Origin: a bacterium
GTDB taxonomy: Bacteria; AUK180
Length of the DNA: 10,349 nucleotides
Assembly (NCBI GenBank): GCA_021162505.1
Contig: JAGGYO010000093.1
Location: forward strand, 1 to 10,349
Direction of reading: 5' to 3'
Shown one piece after another: positions 1-8,100 of this stretch (positions are counted from its first letter, which is position 1; each line of letters starts with the position of its first letter). The notes below the pieces were generated by a model that had not been told where the DNA came from, made no database searches, and saw nothing but the letters and a program-made list of their open reading frames with translations. The translations under genes were made by a program, and so were the position numbers.

Positions 1-800
1 AACCTTGCTATTTCGGAAAAATTATACCCCAATTTCACAAGTTCTTTAATTATCAATATCTTTTTCTGCTTAAATATTCTATCCCATTTGCTTTCAAGAA
101 GGCGCGATAAGTCTATGTTTAATTTCTCAGAAAAGAATTGGGCATCTTTTCTTATCCCTTGTTTTAATGTTCTTTGTTCAACAAATTTTTCCTTTTTGGT
201 CTCCAATTTTCTTTTCTCAAGTGATAAATACGCTTCCTTGTCTCCAATAGAATCTCTGTAAGTAGTTAATATTATCTCATCTAAATCCATGAATTTCAAA
301 TAAAGTTCCTTATTCTCAAACTGTGGTAATCTTTTAATTCTGACTAAATTTTTTTCCTTAAATCCCTCGTAAAAACGAGCGCTTGAATAGGAATAATCGC
401 CTGGATATTCAACAATACCTGCGCGAAGAGCGTTTAAATGTATATATTTTATGAGGTATATTAGTTGCCGTTCATCTAAAACAATCTTAGAAATGTACCG
501 CCCTTGAAAAACATGGCCTATTAAATTATATTTTTTATTAAAATAAATAGCATAAGTAGTATTTAATCTTTTCATAAATATTTGAATGGGGTAATTATTT
601 CTAAAAATATCAAAATGTACATGGTTAGTCATCAAAGAATAGGCATAAATATCAATATCTGTTTCTATCAATAATTTATTTAATATTTCAAAATACTTTT
701 TACGATCATCGGGAGAAAAGAATAAGGGATTTTTTCTTTGTCCCCTGCTTATTACATGATAATGATAGTCCGGTAAATCAATTCTTGCTGGTCTTGCCAT
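1..800 (-). CDS. REP-associated tyrosine (Y1/IS200-like) transposase, partial at the window edge
   Basis: I translated this gene by hand on the minus strand. It starts at ATG 800-798 and stays open for 266 codons to position 1, so its C-terminus lies outside the window. It opens MARPARIDLPDYHYHVISRG, a typical start for the family. The metal-binding HUH motif is in TNHVHF (His60 and His62). GHVFQGRY (residues 95-102) and KYIHLNALRAG (118-128) are the other family hallmarks, and Tyr119 is the expected nucleophile that attacks single-stranded DNA. Beyond about residue 200 the protein is charged, and it ends at the edge in NFSEIAR, which looks like part of a helix-turn-helix. Known members of this family cut and rejoin REP-type hairpins as single strands. 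No frameshift or stop is visible, so the gene seems intact. No Shine-Dalgarno sequence is seen; a TATAAT box sits only 5 nt before the ATG. Family assignment is secure; true mobility is unknown. Confidence 0.9.
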   Translation of the reverse strand, partial: MARPARIDLPDYHYHVISRGQRKNPLFFSPDDRKKYFEILNKLLIETDIDIYAYSLMTNHVHFDIFRNNYPIQIFMKRLNTTYAIYFNKKYNLIGHVFQGRYISKIVLDERQLIYLIKYIHLNALRAGIVEYPGDYSYSSARFYEGFKEKNLVRIKRLPQFENKELYLKFMDLDEIILTTYRDSIGDKEAYLSLEKRKLETKKEKFVEQRTLKQGIRKDAQFFSEKLNIDLSRLLESKWDRIFKQKKILIIKELVKLGYNFSEIAR

Positions 801-805
801 ATTTG

Positions 806-811
806 ATTATA
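806..811 (-). promoter_or_regulatory. Possible -10 box of the transposase, very close to its start codon
   Basis: On the minus strand a perfect TATAAT lies 5 nt before the ATG. The hexamer 17 nt further upstream (829-834, TAGAAT) matches the -35 consensus only in part. If the box is used, transcription would begin at or within the start codon and the mRNA would be leaderless, which agrees with the missing Shine-Dalgarno sequence. The region is so AT-rich that a chance match is quite possible. Confidence 0.3.
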
Positions 812-839
812 ACATATTTTTATAAAAAATTCTACTTTT

Positions 840-853
840 CTACCACCGTCCCC
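840..853 (-). repeat. G-rich motif upstream of the transposase, candidate REP-type recognition sequence
   Basis: Read on the minus strand this is GGGGACGGTGGTAG. It is followed by AAAAGTAGAA, so GTAGAA occurs twice, 8 nt apart. It is the only G-rich stretch in an otherwise A/T-rich spacer and lies about 40 nt before the transposase start. Members of this transposase family recognise short sequences with a GTAG/GGAG-like tetranucleotide beside a hairpin. I infer that this may be such a site or the edge of the inserted unit. No clear hairpin partner is seen here. Confidence 0.3.
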
Positions 854-860
854 ATTTCTC

Positions 861-889
861 TTGAAATATTATGTTTTATTTGGTAAAAT
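861..889 (+). promoter_or_regulatory. Sigma-70-type promoter for the rightward gene cluster
   Basis: A -35 box TTGAAA (861-866) and a -10 box TAAAAT (884-889) are separated by exactly 17 nt. The bases TGG just before the -10 box give an extended -10 element. Transcription would start near 896, leaving a leader of about 20 nt that contains the ribosome binding site at 905-909. This is the only convincing promoter ahead of the six-gene plus-strand cluster. Confidence 0.6.
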
Positions 890-904
890 AAAAGATTAAT
901 TTAT

Positions 905-909
905 AGGAG
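905..909 (+). promoter_or_regulatory. Ribosome binding site of the thioredoxin-like gene
   Basis: AGGAG lies 6 nt before the ATG at 916. It supports that start and is the clearest Shine-Dalgarno sequence in the left half of the window. Confidence 0.75.
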
Positions 910-915
910 TTTCGT

Positions 916-1557
916 ATGAACGAAAAGCTAATTTCTTCGGAAGATAGGAAAACTTTAGAAGAAGAATTCAAAGGATTCAAAAATGATGTGCAGGTATTAA
1001 TAGTAAAGGGTCCGGATCAGAACGAATTTACCGATTTCACTATTAATTTTACTGGTGAATTGGCAGAATTGAACGATAAAATAAAAGTGGAAGTGATCTC
1101 TGCCGATCATGAAATTGCGAAAAAGGAAAATATCGATTCTTTCCCATATGTTTTTATCGGCTATGATAAAGGTTATCATATTGAATTCATGGGAGCAACT
1201 CTCGGTTATGAAGCAAGAAGCGTTATTGAAGATATTAAAATGGTCGCTACTGGAAATTCCTCACTTTCCGATAATGCAAAAAATAAGATAAAAGAGTTAT
1301 TAAAACCAGCTTCCGTACATGTATTTGTTACACCCACATGCCCTTATTGTCCGGGATCAGTTATTATGGCACATGCACTTGCGTATGAAAATAAAATGAT
1401 AAAGAGTGTCTGCGTTGAAGCCACGGAAAATCCTGAGATTTCAAACAAATTTCAAGTTTCATCGGTGCCTAAACAAATTATAAATCTTAATATAAACAAA
1501 CAATCGGTTGGAGTACAGCCGGAAATGAAACTTGTAAGCGAGATATTACAATCTTAA
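916..1557 (+). CDS. Two-fold thioredoxin/glutaredoxin-like protein with a single CPYC centre (AhpF N-terminal/PDO-like)
   Basis: This 213-residue protein seems to be two thioredoxin folds in tandem. The second fold carries the redox motif CPYC (142-145) after VHVFVTPT and a cis-proline loop VSSVP (181-185). The first fold keeps a cis-proline-like SFP (75-77), but its expected CXXC position near residues 35-40 has no cysteine. The only other cysteine is Cys166. This arrangement, inactive first fold and active second fold, is that of the N-terminal domain of the AhpF peroxiredoxin reductase. The segment FMGATLGYEA (91-100) also resembles the AhpF FAGSPLGHEF region. Protein disulfide oxidoreductases (PDO) have the same fold but usually keep both centres. 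The likely role is cytosolic dithiol/disulfide exchange, perhaps feeding a peroxiredoxin; no reductase or peroxiredoxin lies in the window. It is first in the cluster, 24 nt before the acyl-CoA dehydrogenase. No signal peptide is seen. Confidence 0.85.
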   Translation: MNEKLISSEDRKTLEEEFKGFKNDVQVLIVKGPDQNEFTDFTINFTGELAELNDKIKVEVISADHEIAKKENIDSFPYVFIGYDKGYHIEFMGATLGYEARSVIEDIKMVATGNSSLSDNAKNKIKELLKPASVHVFVTPTCPYCPGSVIMAHALAYENKMIKSVCVEATENPEISNKFQVSSVPKQIINLNINKQSVGVQPEMKLVSEILQS

Positions 1558-1581
1558 TGATTATATGATTGGGGGTCAATT

Positions 1582-2748
1582 ATGTTAAAAATGAAGTACG
1601 AACTCACTGAAGAGCAAAAGGAATTAGTTGCTATTGCCCATCAAATTGCAGAGGAGAAGATCAAACCTCTTAGAGAAAAATATGATGAAGAACAAATTTT
1701 TCCTGAAGAAATAATTAAAATATTCGGACAATCTGACCTTTATCGTGTATTTATTCCTGAGGAATATGAAGGTCTCGGTATGGGCGTTTTTGAAATGGCG
1801 CTCATTACAGAGGAAATTTCACGAGTATGCGGTGGTATTGCACTTGCTTATGCAGGAAGCGCGCTGGGAGCATATCCGATCATACTTTTTGGTAATGAAG
1901 AACAAAAGAAAAAATATTTACCAAAAATTGCTGCGGGGGAGACCATTGCGGCATTTGCTTTAACAGAACCCGATGCCGGCTCGGATGCTGGAGCAGTGAG
2001 AACCACAGCAGTAAAACAAGGCAATAAATATATCCTTAACGGTACAAAACAATGGATAACAAATGGCGGATATGCAGGAATACACTCTGTCTTCGCCAGC
2101 ACCAATCCCAGTAAAGGGATTCGCGGTATGTCAACATTTATTGTTGAAAAAGATTTCAAGGGATTTGAGATAGGCAAAAAAGAAAACAAATTGGGGATAA
2201 GGGCTTCTAATACAAGCGAACTTATTTTTAACGATTGCGAAGTACCGGAAGAAAATCTCCTTGGTAAAGAAGGTATAGGTTTTAGAATTGCAATGAAAAC
2301 ATTTGACCAATCAAGACCAGGGGTTGCGGCACAAGCGTTAGGGATCGCACAAGGTGCTTTTGAAGAAGCATTAAAATATGCACATCAAAGAAAACAATTC
2401 GGACAGATAATCTATTCTTTCCAAGCTATTAAGTTCATGATCGCTAATATGGCAATGAAGATAGAAGCGGCGAGAGGTCTTGTTTACAATACTGCAAAAC
2501 TTATTGATGCAGGTGAAAAAGAAACAGCCGGATATTCTGCCATGGCAAAGACAATGGCATCGGATGTGGCAATGGAAGTTACAACAGATGCTATTCAGGT
2601 TCTCGGCGGTTATGGTTATATGAAAGAATATCCTGTTGAAAAAATGTTCAGAGATGCAAAGATCACTCAGATATATGAAGGAACTAATCAAATACAAAGG
2701 GAGGTCATTGCTGCACAATTATCAAAACAAGTTTCGAGGTTGAAATAA
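1582..2748 (+). CDS. Acyl-CoA dehydrogenase (short/medium-chain family)
   Basis: This 388-residue flavoenzyme has the normal family length. It would form a 2,3-double bond in an acyl-CoA and pass electrons to ETF. The N-terminal helical domain is followed by the FAD-contacting segments ALTEPDAGSD (126-135) and WITNG (158-162). The C-terminal helical domain has RKQFG (270-274) and QVLGGYGYM (339-347). The catalytic base is expected to be Glu366 in YEGTNQIQR, the position used by short- and medium-chain enzymes rather than by isovaleryl-CoA dehydrogenase. The ATG at 1582 was chosen because GGGGGT (1571-1576) lies 5 nt upstream; a second ATG at 1591 would be too far away. The stop is 1 nt from etfB, so ETF is its obvious partner. 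Chain-length preference cannot be read from the sequence. A butyryl-CoA dehydrogenase is plausible, but the segment DQSRPGVAAQALG (242-254) is not the classic clostridial Bcd form. No thiolase, crotonase or hydroxyacyl-CoA dehydrogenase is nearby. Confidence 0.93.
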   Translation: MLKMKYELTEEQKELVAIAHQIAEEKIKPLREKYDEEQIFPEEIIKIFGQSDLYRVFIPEEYEGLGMGVFEMALITEEISRVCGGIALAYAGSALGAYPIILFGNEEQKKKYLPKIAAGETIAAFALTEPDAGSDAGAVRTTAVKQGNKYILNGTKQWITNGGYAGIHSVFASTNPSKGIRGMSTFIVEKDFKGFEIGKKENKLGIRASNTSELIFNDCEVPEENLLGKEGIGFRIAMKTFDQSRPGVAAQALGIAQGAFEEALKYAHQRKQFGQIIYSFQAIKFMIANMAMKIEAARGLVYNTAKLIDAGEKETAGYSAMAKTMASDVAMEVTTDAIQVLGGYGYMKEYPVEKMFRDAKITQIYEGTNQIQREVIAAQLSKQVSRLK

Positions 2749-2749
2749 T

Positions 2750-3541
2750 ATGAAGAGACTTATCGTTTTTATAAAACAAGTACCGGATACCGCTGAACTA
2801 AGAATTGATCCTAAGACCAATACAATGATACGGACAGGAGTACCTTCCATAATTAATCCTTTTGACATGTATGCCATAGAAGAAGCATTACGCATCAAGG
2901 AGAAATGGGGAGACACTGAGGTAATAGTTGCCACCATGGGACCACCGCAGGCGGAAGAAGCATTGAGAGAAGCCTTATCCCTTGGTTGTGATAAAGCAAT
3001 TTTACTCACAGATAGAAAATTTGCTGCATCAGATACATTTGCAACATCTTATATCCTGTCAAAAGCAGTAGAGAAGATCGGTGATTATAATATTATTTTA
3101 ACGGGAAAACAGGCAACTGACGGTGATACCGCCCAAGTGGGACCCGGGATCGCAAGTTGGTTAAATATCCCGAGCATTACTTATGTTAAAAAGATGATAG
3201 AGGTAAAATCTGATTATGCTAAGATAGAGAGATTAATGGATTACGGCTATGATATTATTGAAATTAAAGGGAAATTTCTAATGACTGCCATTAAGGACCT
3301 TAATGAGCCCAGAATACCTTCTTTCAGAGGGAAAATGGCGGCAAAAAAGGCGGAGATACCCAATTGGGATGCTGCTTATATTGGTGCAGAAGACAAAAAT
3401 ATCGGGTTTTTGGGATCACCGACTCGTGTGGTCAAGGCATTTTCACCCCCGCCGAAACAAGGCGGCATCAAAACCGAAGGCGATGATATTGAAACAGCAA
3501 AGAAATTAATTGCAAATCTTAAAGAAAGCCATTTGATATAG
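2750..3541 (+). CDS. etfB: Electron transfer flavoprotein, beta subunit (clostridial/bifurcating-like type)
   Basis: This 263-residue protein is the small ETF subunit, which accepts electrons from acyl-CoA dehydrogenases. It begins with the family motif KQVPDT (9-14), followed by GVPSIINPFD (30-39) and MGPPQAEEALREAL (63-76). The nucleotide-binding loop GKQATDGDTAQVGP (119-132) matches the form in clostridial and Acidaminococcus EtfB. Mitochondrial-type EtfB has GKQAIDDDxNQTG there. LNEPR (184-188) starts the recognition loop that docks on the dehydrogenase. The clostridial form often binds a second FAD and bifurcates electrons from NADH to ferredoxin and crotonyl-CoA, but some syntrophs carry similar EtfB without proven bifurcation, so that role is inferred. 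The ATG lies 1 nt after the dehydrogenase stop. A GAGGT (2736-2740) inside the end of the upstream gene serves as ribosome binding site, implying translational coupling. Confidence 0.95.
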   Translation: MKRLIVFIKQVPDTAELRIDPKTNTMIRTGVPSIINPFDMYAIEEALRIKEKWGDTEVIVATMGPPQAEEALREALSLGCDKAILLTDRKFAASDTFATSYILSKAVEKIGDYNIILTGKQATDGDTAQVGPGIASWLNIPSITYVKKMIEVKSDYAKIERLMDYGYDIIEIKGKFLMTAIKDLNEPRIPSFRGKMAAKKAEIPNWDAAYIGAEDKNIGFLGSPTRVVKAFSPPPKQGGIKTEGDDIETAKKLIANLKESHLI

Positions 3542-3551
3542 GGAGAATATA

Positions 3552-4529
3552 ATGGATAAAAGAAATATAATAGTAGTGGGAGAGGTAAATAACGGAAATA
3601 TCCATCATGTTACTTACGAACTGACATCAAAAGCTGCAGAACTGGGCGAAAGGATCAATGGTTATGTGGAGGTTCTGCTTTTAGGTTATTCTATTAATAA
3701 AGAACATATAAAACGCCTGTTTGAAACAGGAGCAGATAAAGCCATTATCATTGATAATGAGAAATTAGGATTATTAAATGATGATTATTTCGTGGCTAAT
3801 ATCAGGAAGGTCCTTGAAAGAGAAAATCCATATATCGTATTAACGGGAGCTACCCCGCAAGGTAGAGCTATTATTCCGAAACTTGCAATAAAACTGCATG
3901 CCGGACTAACCGCCGACTGCACGGACCTCGATATTGAGGCCGAGACGGACTTGCTATTGCAAACTCGACCAGCTTTCGGTGGAAATCTCATGGCTACTAT
4001 TAAAACGCCCGAACATACTCCTCAAATGTCAACCGTAAGACCAAAGGTCTTTAAGATCAATGAGAATTACAATAAGAAAGAAAATATTGAAAATATAGAA
4101 TTTGAGGAAACCAATTCCTTGATCAGGATAATTGAGATGATAAAAAGTGAAGAAGATAATGTAAATCTTGCAGATGCAGATATTGTTGTTTCAGGCGGAA
4201 GAGGCGTTGGTAATAAGGAAAATTTCTCGATTATATATGATTTTGCAAAAAAAATAAACGGTGTGGTAGGTGCATCTCGAGCAGCAATTGATGCCGGATG
4301 GATACCATATCCTCATCAGGTCGGTCAAACAGGACAAACGGTTTCGCCTAAACTCTATTTTGCCATCGGGATCTCCGGTGCTATCCAGCATCAGGTGGGA
4401 ATGAAATCCTCCGATTATATTGTAGCTATTAATAAAGACACAAATGCACCTATTTTTAACATTGCCGATTACGGTATCGTTGGAGATCTATTCGAGATCG
4501 TCCCAAAATTAATAAAATTATTGGATTAA
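3552..4529 (+). CDS. etfA: Electron transfer flavoprotein, alpha subunit
   Basis: This 325-residue protein is the FAD-carrying ETF subunit and would form a heterodimer with the EtfB encoded just upstream. The N-terminal domain (about 1-200) has GATPQGRAIIPKLA (99-112) and the strand-turn region TRPAFGGN (138-145). The C-terminal FAD domain shows SGGRGVG (214-220), GASRAAIDAGW (240-250), QTGQTVSPKLY (259-269), GISGAIQHQVGM (273-284) and NIADYGIVGD (303-312), all at the usual places. Some anaerobes have an extra ferredoxin-like domain at the N-terminus; this one does not. It starts 10 nt after etfB with GGGAG (3541-3545) placed 6 nt before the ATG. No ETF:quinone oxidoreductase or DUF224-type iron-sulfur partner lies in the window, so the final electron acceptor is not visible. 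Confidence 0.96.
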   Translation: MDKRNIIVVGEVNNGNIHHVTYELTSKAAELGERINGYVEVLLLGYSINKEHIKRLFETGADKAIIIDNEKLGLLNDDYFVANIRKVLERENPYIVLTGATPQGRAIIPKLAIKLHAGLTADCTDLDIEAETDLLLQTRPAFGGNLMATIKTPEHTPQMSTVRPKVFKINENYNKKENIENIEFEETNSLIRIIEMIKSEEDNVNLADADIVVSGGRGVGNKENFSIIYDFAKKINGVVGASRAAIDAGWIPYPHQVGQTGQTVSPKLYFAIGISGAIQHQVGMKSSDYIVAINKDTNAPIFNIADYGIVGDLFEIVPKLIKLLD

Positions 4530-4533
4530 AGTG
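4523..4533 (+). promoter_or_regulatory. etfA stop / smc GTG start junction
   Basis: The etfA stop TAA (4527-4529) and the smc start GTG (4531-4533) are separated by one base. Only a weak GGA (4523-4525) could act as a Shine-Dalgarno sequence. Translation of smc is therefore probably coupled to that of etfA. GTG is accepted because the protein then begins MRLKNIILKGFKSF, the normal SMC N-terminus, and there is no suitable ATG before the Walker A motif. Confidence 0.6.
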
Positions 4534-7500
4534 AGATTAAAGAACATTATTTTAAAAGGATTTAAATCATTTTCAAATAAAACCAGTTTTGACTTCACCG
4601 ACGGATTGAATATAATCATCGGACCGAATGGTTCAGGCAAATCCAATGTAGTTGATGCTATCCGTTGGGTTATTGGTGAAAAATCCATAAAAACCTTGCG
4701 TGGACATTCAATGGAAGATGTAATTTTCAAAGGTGCGGAAAATGTAAATCCTGCAAATTTTGCAGAGGTAACCCTTTTATTTTCCAATAAAGCAAGAAAA
4801 TTAAATATTGATTCTGATGAGATAGAAATAAAGAGGGTACTCGTAAAGGACAAATCGGGGAAATTCTACATCAACGGTAAAACAGTACGAATGAAAGAGA
4901 TCCAAAAACTTTTGGGTAATATAGGGTTTACTTCCAATGGATATTCTATTATTCAACAAGGGGAAATAGAAAAATTCATTAATTACTCATCCGGTGAAAA
5001 GCGTATCCTCTTTGAGGAAGCCGCAGGTATAATTCCCGAAAAAATGAAGAAAAAAGAAACGGAAAATCAATTGAACAGAACAATAGATAATTTAAAAAGG
5101 ATTGAAGATATTATCGAGGAAAAGAAAAAGGTGCAGGACGGTTTGAAGAGATCCCTTGGTAAATTGAACCGCTATAATAAATTAAAGGAAGAATTGATCG
5201 AAAGAAAAAATAATTTTAATGGATTAAGCTATTTAAAATATAAAAAACAACAAGAAGAATTTGAGAAAGATAATCCTCTCTTAAACGAAAAAGCGAAGTT
5301 GTTGGCAAATATAACAAAATTAGACGGAAAATTGGCTGAGGAGAATGAAAAATTACAGCGTATCTGGAAACAGCAAAACGCAGCATCTCAGAAAAAAATG
5401 CAGATCACTAATGAAGCAAATGAACTCCAGGGTAAAAAGAACCTTTTGGATTCGGATAATTTAAATAATAAGGAAACAATAAAAAATAACGAGGAGCAGA
5501 TAGAAAAAAGCAAAGAGAAAAAGAAAGAATATGAGAACAAAATTAAAAACTTTGAGGAAAATAAGAAAGAATGGTCAAAAAAATATCATGGGAATAATCA
5601 AAATATCGATGAACTCAAGGATAAATTAAAAAATAAAAATGATGAGCTAAATGAAATAAATAAACAATATGCAGATATTGAAAAGCAATATATTGATTTT
5701 TCCGGTGAAATATCTTCTATTGAGAATGAAAAGATCCGGCTTAGTTCTGAAAGATCCGGATTAGATAGCCAAATTACCCAGATAGGTGTTCGTCTTTCCA
5801 ATTTTGATGACCGTATGAAAAATTACAATGAGGATAAAAATGCCTGTAAAGGAGATCTGGACAGGGTAATAAAGAAATTAGATGGTATTGAAAAGAAATA
5901 TAGTGAATTCTCCCAAGATCGGGAGCAATTGGAATCAAAAAAGAGCGATGCACAGACAAATTTTTCTAAAGCATCCATGCAAGTGGACATTTTAAAAGAA
6001 AAGAAAAGTCTTTTAGAGGATTCTCTTAATAACTATTCCATTTATGATACCGGCATTAAGAATATTATGAAAAAAGCACGGGATAGGAATGACACTTTAG
6101 GCGGTATGCACGATGTTGTTGCCAATCTCATTGAATTTTCACAAGAATATGCCAAAGCACTTGAAGTATCATTCGGCAAGGTATTGCAATATGTCATTTG
6201 TGATGTTGAAGAGGATGCAAAAAGAGCTATAAAATATCTTAATAGAATAAAGGGCGGAAGGGTTACTTTCATACCTTTAAGAAATGCCAATAGAGCAAAG
6301 GGTAACCCGTTTGAATTACCTTTAATGGGAGGCATTGTAGGATTTGCCACTGAACTTTATTCCGCACTTGAAGATTATAAAAGTATTATTGACCGCTATG
6401 TTTCCAATGTTATAATTGTTAAAGATATGAATGTAGCCAGTGATCTGAAAAAAGCACTTAGAGGTAAATTTTTTAGGATCGTTACAGTAACCGGTGAAGT
6501 GTTCCATTCTGACGGCAGGATCGTTGGCGGGAAAAGACAGCGGGATAGGGGAATACTTTCACTCAAAGGAGAATATGACTCTCTTGCCGATGAATTAAGC
6601 GATTTCAAAAAAAAGGAAAAAAAATATAGAGAAGAATTCAATCAATATTTCAATAAAATTGAAAAACTCGATATTGATATTAAAGAATTAGAAATAAGAA
6701 AAAGAAGTATTATTTCCGAAAAGGAAGATCTGGGAAGAGAATTCCACGAGATCGAAGTAAATATTAAAAATTTGAAGGAGAACAGGGAAACCGAGATCGC
6801 TTCTATTGAGGTTTTAAAAAAAGATATTGAGAGGATCGACAAAGAGCTTAAAAAGATAGTAGGGAGCATAAAAACATCAGAAAAAGAAAACACCGAATTA
6901 AAGACTAAATACGATAAATATAAGAACCTTGTTAATGATCTTCAAGAAGAAATAGGCAATTTAGCAAAAGATAAAGACATCTTGATAAATGAAAATAAGA
7001 TCATTGATTCCAATCTTTCTAATAGCGTTGAGAATATTTTGAATTTTAAGCAGATCATAGAGAACGAAGATGATGATATCGCATTTTTCACAAAAGAAAT
7101 AGAAGAAAAGAAGATAAGTATTAAAAAGAACGAAGAAATTATTAAGGAATATGAAAAGAATATTTTTGATTTGGGGAAATTGCTGGAAAATGACGATGTA
7201 GATACGGAAAGTATTCAAGAAGATATTAATAAGCAGAATGATGTCATCGGAAAAATTACGAAAGATCTGATTAAGGAAAAAGAAAATTTGGAGAAAATTG
7301 AAGAAAAAATAGGAAATTTTTTACAGGAAAAACAAAAGATCAATGTTCAAATGAATATCTTCTATGAACACTTGAATAATTATTTTAATGATTATGAAAA
7401 GCTCAATGAATTTATTGATAATATTATCTATACAGACGATGATGAGATCGATAATTTTAAAAGAGACCTTGAAAAAACTCAGGAAAAGATCGAGAGATTG

Positions 7501-8100
7501 GGACCGGTAAATTTTGAAGCTGAAAAAGAATATGAAGAATTCTCCAAAGAGTATGAAATATTAATTGAGAACTATAATGATGTTTCCCAATCGGCGGAAA
7601 GATTGAAAGATATCATTGAGGATGTAGATCAGGAAATGGCAGAAAAATTCGGTGAAGCGGTTAAAAATATTAATGAATACTTCTCCAAAACATTCGGAGA
7701 ATTATTTGAAGGCGGAGAAGCAGAAATCAAAATGCTTGACAGTCATAATTTATTGGAGACGGGAATTGATATTTCTGCTAAATTACCCGGTAAAAAAGTA
7801 AATTCATTAAATCTCTTATCGGGTGGAGAAAAGGCTTTGGTAACCGGCGCTTTGATATTTGCTATCTTTTTACAAAATCCAACACCGGTTTGTATATTTG
7901 ATGAAGTAGATTCGCCAATGGATGAAGCCAATCTTGTTAGATTTTTTAGAATGATCAGAAAATTCTCAAAAGATATACAGTTCATCATAATAACTCATAA
8001 TAAGAAAAGTATGGAATTTGCTAATACTCTATATGGCATAACAATGGCAAAAAAAGGTATTTCAAAAGTAATATCCATTGAATTTGAGGATAATAAATAA
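4531..8100 (+). CDS. smc: Chromosome segregation/condensation ATPase SMC
   Basis: This 1189-residue protein is a full-length bacterial SMC, the ATPase core of the condensin that works with ScpA and ScpB to organise and segregate chromosomes. The N-terminal head has Walker A GPNGSGKSN (31-39), the arginine-loop region YINGKTVR (113-120) and the Q-loop SIIQQGEIEKF (139-149). Two long, Lys/Glu/Asn-rich coiled-coil arms (about 170-510 and 680-1040) flank a hinge at about 523-668 that begins LGGMHDVVANL and ends near DGRIVGGK. The segment LGPVNFEAEKEYEEF (990-1004) is a known SMC landmark. The C-terminal head has the signature LSGGEK (1096-1101), Walker B CIFDEVD with Asp1124 and Glu1125, the D-loop SPMDEAN and the H-loop THNK with His1156. 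The D-loop differs from Bacillus but resembles Thermotoga. No ScpA or ScpB gene is in the window. Its stop overlaps the ftsY start. Confidence 0.98.
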   Translation: MRLKNIILKGFKSFSNKTSFDFTDGLNIIIGPNGSGKSNVVDAIRWVIGEKSIKTLRGHSMEDVIFKGAENVNPANFAEVTLLFSNKARKLNIDSDEIEIKRVLVKDKSGKFYINGKTVRMKEIQKLLGNIGFTSNGYSIIQQGEIEKFINYSSGEKRILFEEAAGIIPEKMKKKETENQLNRTIDNLKRIEDIIEEKKKVQDGLKRSLGKLNRYNKLKEELIERKNNFNGLSYLKYKKQQEEFEKDNPLLNEKAKLLANITKLDGKLAEENEKLQRIWKQQNAASQKKMQITNEANELQGKKNLLDSDNLNNKETIKNNEEQIEKSKEKKKEYENKIKNFEENKKEWSKKYHGNNQNIDELKDKLKNKNDELNEINKQYADIEKQYIDFSGEISSIENEKIRLSSERSGLDSQITQIGVRLSNFDDRMKNYNEDKNACKGDLDRVIKKLDGIEKKYSEFSQDREQLESKKSDAQTNFSKASMQVDILKEKKSLLEDSLNNYSIYDTGIKNIMKKARDRNDTLGGMHDVVANLIEFSQEYAKALEVSFGKVLQYVICDVEEDAKRAIKYLNRIKGGRVTFIPLRNANRAKGNPFELPLMGGIVGFATELYSALEDYKSIIDRYVSNVIIVKDMNVASDLKKALRGKFFRIVTVTGEVFHSDGRIVGGKRQRDRGILSLKGEYDSLADELSDFKKKEKKYREEFNQYFNKIEKLDIDIKELEIRKRSIISEKEDLGREFHEIEVNIKNLKENRETEIASIEVLKKDIERIDKELKKIVGSIKTSEKENTELKTKYDKYKNLVNDLQEEIGNLAKDKDILINENKIIDSNLSNSVENILNFKQIIENEDDDIAFFTKEIEEKKISIKKNEEIIKEYEKNIFDLGKLLENDDVDTESIQEDINKQNDVIGKITKDLIKEKENLEKIEEKIGNFLQEKQKINVQMNIFYEHLNNYFNDYEKLNEFIDNIIYTDDDEIDNFKRDLEKTQEKIERLGPVNFEAEKEYEEFSKEYEILIENYNDVSQSAERLKDIIEDVDQEMAEKFGEAVKNINEYFSKTFGELFEGGEAEIKMLDSHNLLETGIDISAKLPGKKVNSLNLLSGGEKALVTGALIFAIFLQNPTPVCIFDEVDSPMDEANLVRFFRMIRKFSKDIQFIIITHNKKSMEFANTLYGITMAKKGISKVISIEFEDNK

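Noticed and set aside
1848..2189. Minus-strand open frame opposite the acyl-CoA dehydrogenase; similar antisense frames occur opposite etfB, etfA, smc and ftsY.
   Set aside because: They lie wholly or almost wholly against well-supported genes, have no ribosome binding site context or recognisable motifs, and mirror the codon pattern of the real gene.
7900..7935. Unusual Walker B/D-loop of SMC (DEVDSPMDEAN rather than DEVEAALDEAN).
   Set aside because: The Thermotoga SMC has the similar DEVDSPLD, so this is a known natural variant and the catalytic Asp and Glu are intact.
4700..8000. Long Lys/Glu-rich coiled-coil protein as a possible Rad50/SbcC or defence ATPase.
   Set aside because: Hinge, LGPVN segment, head motifs and the adjacent ftsY identify it as SMC; there is no zinc-hook CXXC at the mid-point and no nuclease partner.
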